Source: UBA1765 sp045615885
Lineage (GTDB): Bacteria > Fibrobacterota > Fibrobacteria > Fibrobacterales > Fibrobacteraceae
Assembly (NCBI GenBank): GCA_045615885.1
Contig: JAZLFR010000011.1
Span: 1-64,000 of the forward strand
DNA: 64,000 nucleotides
Direction: 5' to 3'
The position numbers were made by a program, and so were the translations under genes. Shown piece by piece: positions 41,152 to 49,708 of the stretch (positions are counted from its first letter, which is position 1; each line of letters opens with the position of its first letter). The notes beneath the pieces were generated by a model that was given only the letters and a program-made list of their open reading frames with translations, had not been told where the DNA came from and searched no databases.

Positions 41152-41928
41152 ATGCTTACCAAACGCTTGATTATTTGCCTCGACGTTCGCAACCGCAAGG
41201 TTACCAAGGGCGTCAAATTCCAAGGGAACATCGACATTGGCGATCCAGTCGAAATGGGCGCCCGCTATAGCGCGGAAGGTGTTGACGAACTTGTATTCTA
41301 CGACATCACGGCAAGTGCAGAAGGTCGTCCGTGCGACATCGAAATGGTCAAGGACATTGCAAAGAACGTGTTCATTCCGTTCTCTGTCGGTGGCGGCATC
41401 CGCAACCTCGACGACATGCGCGCGGTGCTCCTTGCTGGAGCCGAAAAAGTCAGCATCAACAGCCTTGCCGTTTTGAATCCAGAAATCATCGCCCAGGGTG
41501 CAGAAGCATTCGGCCGCCAGTGCATGGTGCTCGGCATGGATGTAAAGAAGGTTGAAGTTTCGGAACAGTTCCCGAGCGGCTACGAAGTTTACATCAAGGG
41601 CGGCAGAAAGCCCATGGGCCTCGACGCCGTGGAATGGGCAAAGAAGGCCGTAGATCTTGGCATTGGCGAAATCTGTGTGAACTCCATCGACGCAGACGGC
41701 ACCAAGGACGGCTACGAGCTCACAATCACAGACAAGATTGCCCATGCCGTGAACGTTCCAGTCATCGCCAGCGGTGGTGCCGGCGTTCCGGAACATATTT
41801 CGGAACTTTTCGAAAAGACCGCCGCTGATGCAGCCCTTGTCGCAAGCATGGTCCACTTTGGCGACTACACTGTTCAAGGCATCAAGAATGCAATGCGCAA
41901 AGCAGGCATCGCCGTGAGAAGGCCGTAG
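41152..41928 (+). CDS. hisF: Imidazole glycerol phosphate synthase cyclase subunit
   Basis: 258 residues, TIM barrel. KRLIICLDVRNRKVTKGVKF opens it with the catalytic Asp; ELVFYDITAS, PFSVGGGIRN, EICVNSIDADGTKDGYEL with the second catalytic Asp, and VIASGGAG follow. It makes imidazole glycerol phosphate with HisH for histidine. No hisH is present in the window, so the pathway genes are scattered. Confidence 0.95.
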   Translation: MLTKRLIICLDVRNRKVTKGVKFQGNIDIGDPVEMGARYSAEGVDELVFYDITASAEGRPCDIEMVKDIAKNVFIPFSVGGGIRNLDDMRAVLLAGAEKVSINSLAVLNPEIIAQGAEAFGRQCMVLGMDVKKVEVSEQFPSGYEVYIKGGRKPMGLDAVEWAKKAVDLGIGEICVNSIDADGTKDGYELTITDKIAHAVNVPVIASGGAGVPEHISELFEKTAADAALVASMVHFGDYTVQGIKNAMRKAGIAVRRP

Positions 41929-41930
41929 CT

Positions 41931-43310
41931 ATGAACCAATCTTTAGCAAACGATATTATCGAAGCCGGCCTTGCAGCAGGCGCAAGCTTCGTTGAAATTT
42001 TTGAAGAAGAGTCTCGCCGTTCCGCATTGACTTTGAAAAACAAGGCTATCGAAACGGCAACGGCTGGCACCGACTACGGAATCGGGCTTCGCCTTTTGTT
42101 TGGCACGCAAGTTCTGTATGCCTACACAAGCGACGATTCCCGCGAAAGCATGTTGCAAATGGTGCAGGCACTCACATTCGGCAAAGACAAAGTGCAGGCT
42201 GCGCCCCTCGCCTGGAAGCCAGAAAAGAAGGTTTGCGATTACAACCGAGATGCGTTCAAGGATCCAAGAATTCTTGGGCAAAAATACAAGCTCGATTTCA
42301 TTCAGCGCGCAGACGCAAAAGCGCGTGCAACATCTGACAAGGTCATTCAGGTTTCGGCTTCCATCGTCGATGCCGTCTCTAAAATTTCCATCTACAATAG
42401 CGAAGGCCTAACACTCGACATAGACCGTTCCCGTTGCCGAACAAACACGATTGTCACCGCAACAGACGGCAGCGAACGCATCACGACACATGTTGCGCCG
42501 GGTGCTCTTGGGGGCTACGAGATCCTTGACAACTACTCGCCAGAAGAACTTGCCTACGAAGCTGCAGACAGGGCTATCAGAATGCTTTCTGCAGGCCACA
42601 TTGCCGGCGGTCAAATGCCAGTCATAATGGGCAATGGCTTTGGCGGAGTCATATTCCATGAAGCCTGCGGTCACCCGCTCGAAACAGAATCCATTCGCCA
42701 TAGTGCAAGCCCGTTCTGCGACAAAATCGGGGAACAGATTGCACAGCCATGCTTGACCGCCATTGACGACGGCACACTTGCCGGAGTTTGGGGCAGCCTG
42801 CAGGTTGACGACGAAGGCACGCCAACGGAACGCACCACGCTAATCGAAAACGGAGTCTTGAAAACCTACATGAGCGACCGCGTAGGCGCAGAAGAAGTCG
42901 GAGTCAAGCGTTCCGGCAACGCACGCCGCGAATGCTACCAGTTTGCGCCAGCAAGCCGCATGCGCAACACATTCATTGCCCCCGGAAAATCTTCTGTAGA
43001 AGAAATGCTCGCAAGCGTCGACTACGGTCTTTACGCAGTGAAGATGGGCGGCGGTTCCGTGAACCCGGCTACTGGCGAATTCAACTTTGCGGTCGAAGAA
43101 GGCTATGTCATTCGCAACGGCAAGCCTGCTGAAGCAGTGCGTGGAGCAACGCTCATCGGCAAGGGACACGAGATTCTACCGAAAATCAGCATGGTGGGAA
43201 GCGATCTTGAACTTGCCGCAGGAATGTGCGGTTCTGTTTCTGGCAGCGTTCCCGTTACCGTCGGCCAGCCGACAATCAAGGTTGATCAGATTCTCGTGGG
43301 CGGCCGCTAA
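41931..43310 (+). CDS. tldD: TldD-type metalloprotease
   Basis: 459 residues. The zinc motif IFHEACGHPLE (HExxxH, about residue 241) is in GNGFGGVIFHEACGH. The N-terminal SFVEIFEEESRRSALTLKNK and the C-terminal GGGSVNPATGEFNFAVEEGY are family features. TldD with TldE/PmbA forms a protease that trims peptides such as microcins and modified precursor peptides. No tldE partner is adjacent. Two bases after hisF. Confidence 0.92.
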   Translation: MNQSLANDIIEAGLAAGASFVEIFEEESRRSALTLKNKAIETATAGTDYGIGLRLLFGTQVLYAYTSDDSRESMLQMVQALTFGKDKVQAAPLAWKPEKKVCDYNRDAFKDPRILGQKYKLDFIQRADAKARATSDKVIQVSASIVDAVSKISIYNSEGLTLDIDRSRCRTNTIVTATDGSERITTHVAPGALGGYEILDNYSPEELAYEAADRAIRMLSAGHIAGGQMPVIMGNGFGGVIFHEACGHPLETESIRHSASPFCDKIGEQIAQPCLTAIDDGTLAGVWGSLQVDDEGTPTERTTLIENGVLKTYMSDRVGAEEVGVKRSGNARRECYQFAPASRMRNTFIAPGKSSVEEMLASVDYGLYAVKMGGGSVNPATGEFNFAVEEGYVIRNGKPAEAVRGATLIGKGHEILPKISMVGSDLELAAGMCGSVSGSVPVTVGQPTIKVDQILVGGR

Positions 43311-43312
43311 AT

Positions 43313-44881
43313 TTACAGCGAATCAATCACGTCACTGGGGAGCATGGCAAATGCTCCCTTTTTTGTGCGTGCAATGCGCCCCGCACGCTGGTGCAGGAGC
43401 ACTCCAAGAACAGCAGCTTCGCAAGCATCCATACCAAGGGAAAGCAGCGATGCAAGAATGCCTGCGAGCACATCGCCCGAGCCGCCTTTGGCCATGCCAG
43501 AATTTGCGACCGGCACGACATAGACACAGCCGTTAGGCAATGCAACGAATGTGGGCGCCCCCTTCAACACAATCACCTTGCCGATAGTTTCGGCCACACC
43601 GCGCAACATAGCCGGTATTTCCACAGCCTTTGCAGGGAGCTCCCCGAAGAGGCGAGCAAATTCGCGCACATGCGGCGTAAAAATTGCCGGGGCAGAAATA
43701 TTTTTCAGAGTTTCTTTTGACGCAGCCAAAATGTTCAAGGCATCGGCGTCAATCACCATTGGCACCTGCACTTGCGAAAGCAATGCCAAGACAGCTTCGC
43801 CAGTTTCTTTTGCAGTAGAAAGCCCTGGGCCAATAGCTAGCGATTGCGCATGACGCAAGCCATGCAAAATCTGAGGAACATCTGCAGGGCAAATGCAGTC
43901 GCCAGCAAGCGGCAAGAACACAGGTTCTGAAAGCTTTGTAGCAACGATCGGGAACACCGGCTTTGGCGTCGCAAGCGTCACAAGGCCGGCGCCGCTCCTG
44001 AGCGCAGCTCCAGTGCAAAGAGCCGCGGCGCCCGGCATGCCTGCGGAGCCTGCAACAATCATCGCACTTCCCTGCGCACGCTTGTCGCCCCATTCATTGC
44101 GAACTGGCATCAAAGCGTCAATCATGTTTTCTGTCGCCAAAAAAACGCCGTCTGCAAACTGGGCAGCAAGGGCTTCGTCATAACGCAAGCGAGCCACATT
44201 CACCTTGCCAAAAACGCAGCCACCCTCCTGCACATAGGCATCTAGACGCGGGTAGCCAAAAAGCATCGTCTCGCCTGCAACAACGCAGTCGGCTCGACGA
44301 ACATGTTCACTTGAATCGTAACCGGTCGGAGCATCTGCTGCAAGCACAGCTACATTCCAATCATTTACCAAACGGGCCATTGCAGCAAAAGCCGGTCGCA
44401 GCTCGCCACAGGCACCGTTGCCTAGCATTGCATCTACAACAAGCGCAAACGGAGGGTTCTTGCCAAAATGGGCGAAGCTTGATTCCGGATTTTCAATGTA
44501 ATTCAGAACACCGCCAGCATTCAAAAAATCATTCAGCGCAAGGCCGGCTTCATTCTTGAATTTTTCACCTTTTGCAAGCGAAAAAACAATGCACTGCACA
44601 TCGGCCGCAAGCAAAAGCTTTGCAAGCACAAGCCCATCGCCGCCATTGTTGCCTCCGCCAACCAAAACAGCAACCGTTTTAGAAGCCGTTTGATGTTCAA
44701 GCAGCAATTTCCGCACACGCGCAAACAAAGCAGCGCCAGCTTCCTTCATCAATTCATAGCCGGCATCGATTTCAGACTCTGCCTGCATAGTTTTTTTTGC
44801 AGCAGCGTCCAAGGCGCGCATCGCATCGGTCGTCAAAACCGGAGGGCATTCTTCAAAAGAAAATTCTGAAAGCTTTTTCAT
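43313..44881 (-). CDS. nnr: Bifunctional NAD(P)HX epimerase/dehydratase
   Basis: 522 residues from ATG 44881 (a TTG at 44905 is an alternative). The N-terminal YjeF-N epimerase domain has VLVGGGNNGGDGLVLAKLL; the C-terminal ribokinase-like dehydratase has SAMIVAGSAGMPGAA, VIDADALNILA and ANSGMAKGGSGDVLAG. It repairs hydrated NADH and NADPH. Its end converges with tldD, whose terminator overlaps its last codons. Confidence 0.92.
   Translation of the reverse strand: MKKLSEFSFEECPPVLTTDAMRALDAAAKKTMQAESEIDAGYELMKEAGAALFARVRKLLLEHQTASKTVAVLVGGGNNGGDGLVLAKLLLAADVQCIVFSLAKGEKFKNEAGLALNDFLNAGGVLNYIENPESSFAHFGKNPPFALVVDAMLGNGACGELRPAFAAMARLVNDWNVAVLAADAPTGYDSSEHVRRADCVVAGETMLFGYPRLDAYVQEGGCVFGKVNVARLRYDEALAAQFADGVFLATENMIDALMPVRNEWGDKRAQGSAMIVAGSAGMPGAAALCTGAALRSGAGLVTLATPKPVFPIVATKLSEPVFLPLAGDCICPADVPQILHGLRHAQSLAIGPGLSTAKETGEAVLALLSQVQVPMVIDADALNILAASKETLKNISAPAIFTPHVREFARLFGELPAKAVEIPAMLRGVAETIGKVIVLKGAPTFVALPNGCVYVVPVANSGMAKGGSGDVLAGILASLLSLGMDACEAAVLGVLLHQRAGRIARTKKGAFAMLPSDVIDSL
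43338..43364 (+). terminator. Terminator of the hisF-tldD transcript inside the nnr 3' end
   Basis: GGGAGCA (43338-43344), 7-base loop, TGCTCCC (43352-43358), then six Ts. It lies within the last codons of the oppositely oriented nnr gene. Confidence 0.8.
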
Positions 44882-44944
44882 GTTCAAGAACCAAACATTT
44901 TTCAAGCAATATATAATAAAATGAAACGAAGTTCACTTTATACT

Positions 44945-45631
44945 TTACTTTTCTTCCAGCCCTTCCTTGTCTGGCACCATGTAGTTCAGGCCGTTGCGGA
45001 TTCCAGTATCTGAAAAAATCACCCACTTGGCCACATTTACGGTGTGATCGCCAATGCGCTCCAGGTACTTTGCAATCATGAACAGGTCCATGGCAAATTC
45101 GCTAGAGGGGTCTCCGCTGCAGACGATGGAAATCAAATGCTTCTTGGCCTGGGCAAAGAGATTGTCTACAACATCATCGCTATCGCAAACGCAATAGGCC
45201 AGGTCTGCATCTTGATCGATAACCGCCTTTACGCTGTTGCGCAACATTACCTTGACTGCATCCGCCATCGAAGGAATTTCATTAATGGTGAGTATGTTGC
45301 AATCCTTGGGCAACTGCAGGCAGATTTCGGCAATGTCCGCGGCCTGGTCACCAATGCGTTCCAAGTCGGAAACCATCTTCAAAGCTGCCGAAATAAAACG
45401 CAGGTCGTGAGCCACAGGCTGCTGGCGCATCAAAAGCTTAATGCAGAGGCTTTCGATTTCCTTCATTTCCTGGTCAATATCCTTGTCACCTTCAACCACT
45501 CTTTTGGCAAGTTCAGGATCTCTAGACATAAGGGCGTTCACGGAGCGAGCCAAGGCATATTCCACGGTGCCGCCCATATCCACCAGAGACTGGTTCAAAA
45601 GTTCCAACTGATTGATATAAGTTTCACGCAT
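44945..45631 (-). CDS. phoU: Phosphate signalling protein PhoU
   Basis: 228 residues, two repeated three-helix PhoU domains: each contains an E/D-rich metal site (DKDIDQEMKEIESLCIKLL, and DLFMIAKYLERIGDHTVNVA; also SDLERIGDQAADIAE). PhoU couples the phosphate transporter to the PhoR kinase. It overlaps the broken pstB by one base (TAATG). Because the Pst transporter is destroyed here, PhoU may now work with the PiT transporter encoded upstream in the cluster. Confidence 0.92.
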   Translation of the reverse strand: MRETYINQLELLNQSLVDMGGTVEYALARSVNALMSRDPELAKRVVEGDKDIDQEMKEIESLCIKLLMRQQPVAHDLRFISAALKMVSDLERIGDQAADIAEICLQLPKDCNILTINEIPSMADAVKVMLRNSVKAVIDQDADLAYCVCDSDDVVDNLFAQAKKHLISIVCSGDPSSEFAMDLFMIAKYLERIGDHTVNVAKWVIFSDTGIRNGLNYMVPDKEGLEEK

Positions 45632-46134
45632 TAGCCGAACCTCCCGGTAATATATTCTTCTGTTTTCTTGTTTTGAGGATTTCCAAAAATCTGATCGGTG
45701 CAGCCATACTCAATGACCTCGCCTAGCAAAAAGAACGCTGTCTTGTCAGAAATTCGAGCAGCCTGCTGCATGTTATGGGTCACCATGACAATGGTGTACT
45801 TTTCCTTCAGTTCCACTGCAAGGTCTTCGATTTTTGCAGTAGAAATCGGGTCCAGGGCGCTGGTGGGTTCATCCATCAGAAGCACTTCCGGATTTACAGC
45901 CAGGGCGCGGGCTATGCAAAGACGCTGCTGCTGGCCACCAGAAAGCCCCAGGGCGCTTTTCTTTAAGCGATCCTTGAGTTCATCCCAAATGGCGGCCTGC
46001 TTCAAGGACTCTTCCACAATTTCATCCAGTTCGGAACGGTTTCGAATTCCATGAGTGCGTGGGCCAAAGGCTATGTTGTCATAAACGCTCATGGGGAACG
46101 GATTCGGCGGTGGAATGAATTGCGCCAAACGCAA
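45631..46134 (-). pseudogene. pstB: pstB lacking its Walker A half
   Basis: The last roughly 160 residues of the phosphate ABC transporter ATPase are intact: PNPFPMSVYDNIAFGPRTHG, the signature LSGGQQQRLCIARAL, Walker B EVLLMDEP, VTHNMQQAARISD and the end TGRFG. The first 80-90 residues, with GxSGxGKS, are absent, so ATP cannot be bound normally. The 5' break lies at about 46115 and is joined to the beginning of pstS (46079-46171), out of frame. A TTG at 46134 might allow translation of the fragment and of phoU after it. Confidence 0.85.
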
Positions 46135-46171
46135 TCAGTGCGGCCGGCAGGATCGTATTCTTAAAGTTCAT
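46079..46171 (-). pseudogene. pstS: Start of pstS fused out of frame to pstB
   Basis: Behind TAGGAG an ATG at 46171 begins MNFKNTILPAALIAFGA, a signal peptide of the kind that starts the phosphate-binding protein PstS. After about 18 codons the sequence runs into pstB in another frame and stops at 46079. The simplest explanation is one deletion removing most of pstS, all of pstC and pstA and the first half of pstB. The identity as pstS rests on the position at the head of a pst operon and on the signal peptide, not on the mature protein. Confidence 0.6.
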
Positions 46172-46231
46172 ACAAACTCCTATGTTGTGGGATTTTCAAA
46201 ATCGAAAGTTCCCTGATGAACTGCGCCTAAA

Positions 46232-46249
46232 TTAAAAACCGCTTGTAAA
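46232..46249 (-). promoter_or_regulatory. Candidate Pho box before the pst remnant
   Basis: Minus strand TTTACAAGCGGTTTTTAA: T-rich half-sites 11 bases apart. A similar sequence, TTTACAGAGCGTTTTTAA, stands before ppx (52774-52791). The 11-bp period suits PhoB-type tandem binding, but the consensus in this organism is unknown. Confidence 0.4.
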
Positions 46250-46267
46250 ACATGCGTTCACAGGCGG
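46239..46267 (-). repeat. Hairpin repeat, copy 1 (left flank of the accessory segment)
   Basis: CCGCTTGTAAAACATGCGTT then CACAGGCGG on the plus strand matches 49709-49737 at 26 of 29 positions. On the minus strand the hairpin is followed by TTTTTAATTT and so can terminate leftward transcripts. It overlaps the last codons of a broken small ORF. Confidence 0.65.
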
Positions 46268-46447
46268 TAAAGAGTTTGTAAATGAGCTTCCCAATTCAAA
46301 CCAAGGAATTCAGCAATCATTGGATTTTTGACAAACAGGATTTCTCTTTCTGCTAATCTGCAGTAAAAGATTCCATCTCCTTTACAACAGCAGCCTTCTT
46401 ATTCTTTGGCGTCTGCACAAGGCGATAATAACACTGCTAAGTTTCAT
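46258..46447 (-). pseudogene. Broken small ORF with a strong ribosome binding site
   Basis: AAAAGGAG lies seven bases before ATG 46447. The frame starts MKLSSVIIALCRR and ends after 21 codons. Protein-like sequence then continues in the other two frames: YYRLVQTPKNKKAAVVKEME, then FYCRLAEREILFVKNP and MIAEFLGLNWEAHLQTLYRL to a stop at 46258. Two single-base changes would restore one protein of about 62 residues. No family recognised. Confidence 0.4.
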
Positions 46448-46500
46448 CTTAGACTCCTTTTGTTGATTTCACAAATTGGCTTTTTTAGCGTCTATGCATT

Positions 46501-46668
46501 TCATTCGTCATCATCAACGCCTTCCAAATAGTCCGCAATACGGTTACATACATAATTTATAACCCTTGCCATAAGAAGCGCCATTATGACAACCATTGCC
46601 GTATGAACCAAGCGGTCAAAGGAGTAAAGGAACATTGCTAATATAATCATCATTTTATGTTTTGCCAT
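46501..46668 (-). CDS. Small single-helix membrane protein
   Basis: About 55 residues from ATG 46668 (MAKHKMMIILAMFLYSFDRL): a basic start, a membrane helix, a second hydrophobic stretch (TAMVVIMALLMARVINYV) and an acidic end (LEGVDDDE). It starts inside the end of the preceding 43-codon ORF, which suggests coupled translation. An ATG at 46704 is also in frame. Function unknown. Confidence 0.45.
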   Translation of the reverse strand: MAKHKMMIILAMFLYSFDRLVHTAMVVIMALLMARVINYVCNRIADYLEGVDDDE

Positions 46669-46786
46669 TAGATGAGGAGTAAAGGACCAGACATTCGACA
46701 TCAATCACCAAGGTAATCGAGCCGTTTGTATTACGGAGTCTTTTGTATCCGTAAGGGAATGTTTCAAGGAAATTTTTAGAATTCAT
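46655..46786 (-). CDS. Tiny ORF, 43 residues
   Basis: ATG 46786 behind AAAGG: MNSKNFLETFPYGYKRLRNT followed by NGSITLVIDVECLVLYSSS. Too short for family assignment. It belongs to a row of tiny leftward ORFs after the NYN-domain gene, each with its own SD, and overlaps the next by 14 bases. Confidence 0.45.
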   Translation of the reverse strand: MNSKNFLETFPYGYKRLRNTNGSITLVIDVECLVLYSSSNGKT

Positions 46787-46868
46787 GAAAACCTTTGAAA
46801 CTTATCTTGAGGTTTGAAAAGCCGACCTCAAAGAGGCCGGCTGGATTTATCAGTCGTATTTCAGGATA

Positions 46869-47018
46869 CTAGATATCATAGCCACGGCTAATAGCTTCAT
46901 CTTCCCATCTGAAGCCACCCCAAGCCAAATCAGAATCGTTCAGTCTCTCATACATTGCGTGTGCGTAGCAGTCTTCATTACCGCTTTCGATTGCATCAAA
47001 AATATCGGGAAATTTCAT
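46869..47018 (-). CDS. Tiny ORF, 49 residues
   Basis: ATG 47018 behind AAGGAA: MKFPDIFDAIESGNEDCYAH, then AMYERLNDSDLAWGGFRWED and a stop. Acidic, probably soluble. The regular amino acid use and the good SD suggest it is translated. Second tiny ORF of the row. Confidence 0.5.
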   Translation of the reverse strand: MKFPDIFDAIESGNEDCYAHAMYERLNDSDLAWGGFRWEDEAISRGYDI

Positions 47019-47070
47019 TTTGACAATTCCTTGCGCTTAAAGCGCATTTGTTTGGTGAATGTTTTGAGTG

Positions 47071-47178
47071 TCAATCTTCCCAGAAGTCTTCGATATCATC
47101 CTGGTCCATTCCGTCAAAGTATTCGCCGGAATCAAGGTAATCCTGGAAATCAGGGTCATTGTCGTATGCATCGTACAT
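47071..47178 (-). CDS. Tiny acidic ORF, 35 residues
   Basis: ATG 47178 behind TAGGAG: MYDAYDNDPDFQDYLDSGEY then FDGMDQDDIEDFWED. Seventeen of 35 residues are Asp or Glu. The composition resembles DNA-mimic or antitoxin-like peptides; this is an analogy only. It lies 99 bases after the NYN-domain gene. Confidence 0.55.
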   Translation of the reverse strand: MYDAYDNDPDFQDYLDSGEYFDGMDQDDIEDFWED

Positions 47179-47277
47179 GGGTTCTATCTCCTATGTTTGT
47201 TGTTTGGGTTAATAAGATGCCTCAACCCCTGTTGTGAAGAGGGGACTTTAGAGGCGGTGGTTTGAGTGAGAAAAGTT

Positions 47278-48399
47278 TTAGGCAGCTTGTCTAATTCGCA
47301 CGCAAGACGCGGGTCTCGCGGCAAGTTCAAAGACATTGCTGTATTGTTCCAAGATATCCTTGAGAGAACGGTGGGTTGAAAAGCCCGAGTTGCGGAGCAC
47401 ATTACCGAGATCAGCAAGCAAGACGAAGTCATCTTCTCTAGAGGGACACTGCTCCATAAATTCCTTCAATTGCTCGCATGACGGTTCAAGGCTGGACGAA
47501 TCGGCACTGGATGCGTCGAGGAGCTTGACATTGGCGGCTATGCCGTTGGTTTCATAATAGCATTGCGAGCCATCATTATGCTTGGCAGGGCGAACAACCG
47601 TAAATTCCACTTTTTTCCCGGCGTCTGCAGCGGTGATGGTGTTGTCTGCCGGATGTCTGTAGAGGTAATCGCCCGATGCACCCGCAGTGATGATACTGTA
47701 GGAGGATGTGGAAAACAGGATTGTTCCCTTTTCTACGATGTTCTTCACGATGGGGGTGAATACCTTTCGTGCGTAGGAGTTTCCCATGTCGTAAGGGAGC
47801 GCGTTCAACGGAATTGCAATGTCGCACTTATCTACGAGTGCCTGGGAAGTGCATTTGTTAATCGGATCACCATCATAAGGCAGAATCACCTTTGCCCCAA
47901 ACTTTTGATTGGCCTGGACGACGGGAATGTGGTCGCTGTCTCCAGTGATTAACACTAGAAAGCGGTTCTTGGTAAGGATGGTGGGGTCGCGGTCGATAAG
48001 CATGCGTTGCATAGACTCCACGGCCAATAGTTGGTCGACTCCATCTTCTTTGTATCTCATGCCGTTTCCTGAACAGCCAATGCATTTCAAGGGCAGGCGA
48101 TGAACGATACAACCTGCAGATTCCGCTTCATTCAAAAAGGCTTCGAGCTCCCTATTGGGAATGGGGGAGGTCCCTATGTAGATGTGAATGTCCAGTTTCT
48201 GAACGCGAATGCCGTACTCGATTTCAATCATGTTCTTGACAAAATCGGAAAAACCAGACCAATTAAAGGCTAAGCCGTGCCTCTTCATTTTTTTGGTAAA
48301 GCGACAAAAGTAAGCTCCGTCAATGGAGCCGGTTGCGTCCCCCTCGCCTGTTGTTTCAAGTTTTGGTTCGTGTTTGATGTTTTCATTCAATGTTTCCAT
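47278..48399 (-). CDS. NYN-domain (PIN-like) protein with a LOTUS-like C-terminus
   Basis: 373 residues. The NYN nuclease core is SIDGAYFCRF (first Asp, about residue 27), KEDGVDQLLAVESMQRML (second Asp) and FLVLITGDSDHIPVVQA (Asp pair, about 152). A beta-rich middle (residues 215-300) may be a cold-shock or S1-type fold. The end, LKEFMEQCPSREDDFVLLAD and LGNVLRNSGFSTH, looks like an OST-HTH/LOTUS winged helix that binds RNA. It is probably an RNA endonuclease. First gene of a leftward operon with a perfect 21-bp operator over its promoter. Confidence 0.8.
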   Translation of the reverse strand: METLNENIKHEPKLETTGEGDATGSIDGAYFCRFTKKMKRHGLAFNWSGFSDFVKNMIEIEYGIRVQKLDIHIYIGTSPIPNRELEAFLNEAESAGCIVHRLPLKCIGCSGNGMRYKEDGVDQLLAVESMQRMLIDRDPTILTKNRFLVLITGDSDHIPVVQANQKFGAKVILPYDGDPINKCTSQALVDKCDIAIPLNALPYDMGNSYARKVFTPIVKNIVEKGTILFSTSSYSIITAGASGDYLYRHPADNTITAADAGKKVEFTVVRPAKHNDGSQCYYETNGIAANVKLLDASSADSSSLEPSCEQLKEFMEQCPSREDDFVLLADLGNVLRNSGFSTHRSLKDILEQYSNVFELAARPASCVRIRQAA

Positions 48400-48424
48400 G
48401 ATTTCTTCCTTCCCTCGAATGAGG

Positions 48425-48456
48425 ATTATACTTGCAAAGTAATTTCAAATTACTTT
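48425..48456 (-). promoter_or_regulatory. NYN promoter with perfect 21-bp palindrome
   Basis: The arms AAAGTAATTT (48436-48445) and AAATTACTTT (48447-48456) flank a single central base. The leftward -10 TATAAT (48425-48430) lies directly next to it, so a bound repressor would cover the -35 region. Confidence 0.7.
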
Positions 48457-48573
48457 TTGTCGTAATATAGTAAGTCATCAAATCGTCGTCAATAGATTTT
48501 AGAAAAAAAAACAAAAGTTTTTTCTTTTAACTATCAACCATTTTACTATATTTGACAAAAAAAAGGATACCTC

Positions 48574-49656
48574 ATGAACCAAAGATTCGACAAAAAACTG
48601 ATTTCCGACTATAGAGAGAAGAAAATTCCGACAGGCCTGCGCCCCTTTATCGGTGAAAATTATAATGGAACTCTTATTATCGCGAGTTCCTTGCTAATAA
48701 AAAAGAACAGCACCCTCAGTACTGTAGACACTCCGTTTGAATCTTATGAAAATCCTGAAAAGTTTTATTCGGGTCTTCAGCTTACAGATGAACAAGAAGC
48801 CGAAATCAGCGTTGTAAGTACTGCAGGGAATGTAAAAAAGGCTATGGAATCGAATGGGGGAGCGAAAACAGCCGCCTATGCCGTAGGTGCGGCAGCTGGT
48901 CTTGGGCTGGTTGCTGGACTTGGCCTTTTCGCACCAGTGATGGCTGCAGTTGCTGCGGCAAAAGCTAAGGCAGATAGCAAAAACGGTTCAACGAGTAATA
49001 CTTTTGAGGAAAATCTTTCTATTCCAATGAGAAAAGCAGGTTGCTCTATAGACGACATCGCTATTCATAGATTCTTTATGAGGCCAGTTGTATTTTCTTC
49101 TTCAGGTGGCATTCACGACGCGATTAAAGAAAATGTCATGGAAGATTACTTTGTAGAAGAAGACTTGAAGCGCTCAATCGATATGCTAAAAAATGTGATT
49201 GACACTCTTTGTCCTGAAACCATCATATTTTCATCCGCTGCCCTTGCCAAAAAAGTTGCAGAAGCTTATGGTATTGACGATCATGGTAGGGATTTTAACG
49301 CTTTGTGTAAGGAACGGGGTATTTTAAGCGATTTGAACTTGACTTGGGATGTTTGCCAAGATCGTATTAATGAAATTTTGAAAAGTGAAAAAGATGCTGG
49401 AGGCCAGCGCAGGCTCCGTTTGCTGTCCGACGCATTGTGCAAAACCGTTGAGAATATTCGAAAGAACAATAACCAGAAGGATCTTGATGATCTTTACATC
49501 ATTTCAGACAGCATAAGGTTGTTAGTAGAAGAGTACAAGGACAAACTGAAAACGCGAGGCACAGGTCCTCGAAACTTAACTGAGGAACAAAGGGAACGCC
49601 GCAGGGAAATCGGCCGTATGAAAAAACCAAGAAAAAATCCCGATAAAGTAGATTGA
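48574..49656 (+). CDS. Uncharacterized protein with a Gly/Ala-rich membrane hairpin
   Basis: 360 residues, divergent from the NYN gene. Residues 1-70 (RPFIGENYNGTLIIASSLLI) and 155-240 (IHRFFMRPVVFSS, VIDTLCPETIIFSSAALAKK) are reminiscent of the split core of uracil-DNA-glycosylase-like proteins (a GESHY-like strand, then FFxRP, then P-x-x-IIFxS). The resemblance is by eye and weak. Residues 97-130 form a Gly/Ala-rich hydrophobic stretch (GAAAGLGLVAGLGLFAPVMA) that could insert into a membrane. The end is basic (RRREIGRMKKPRKNPDK). SD AAGGATACCTC before ATG. Confidence 0.55.
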   Translation: MNQRFDKKLISDYREKKIPTGLRPFIGENYNGTLIIASSLLIKKNSTLSTVDTPFESYENPEKFYSGLQLTDEQEAEISVVSTAGNVKKAMESNGGAKTAAYAVGAAAGLGLVAGLGLFAPVMAAVAAAKAKADSKNGSTSNTFEENLSIPMRKAGCSIDDIAIHRFFMRPVVFSSSGGIHDAIKENVMEDYFVEEDLKRSIDMLKNVIDTLCPETIIFSSAALAKKVAEAYGIDDHGRDFNALCKERGILSDLNLTWDVCQDRINEILKSEKDAGGQRRLRLLSDALCKTVENIRKNNNQKDLDDLYIISDSIRLLVEEYKDKLKTRGTGPRNLTEEQRERRREIGRMKKPRKNPDKVD

Positions 49657-49708
49657 CATTTTCAAAAAAGCTGATTTACTATATACAAAAGTCGAGAGTA
49701 ACACAAAA

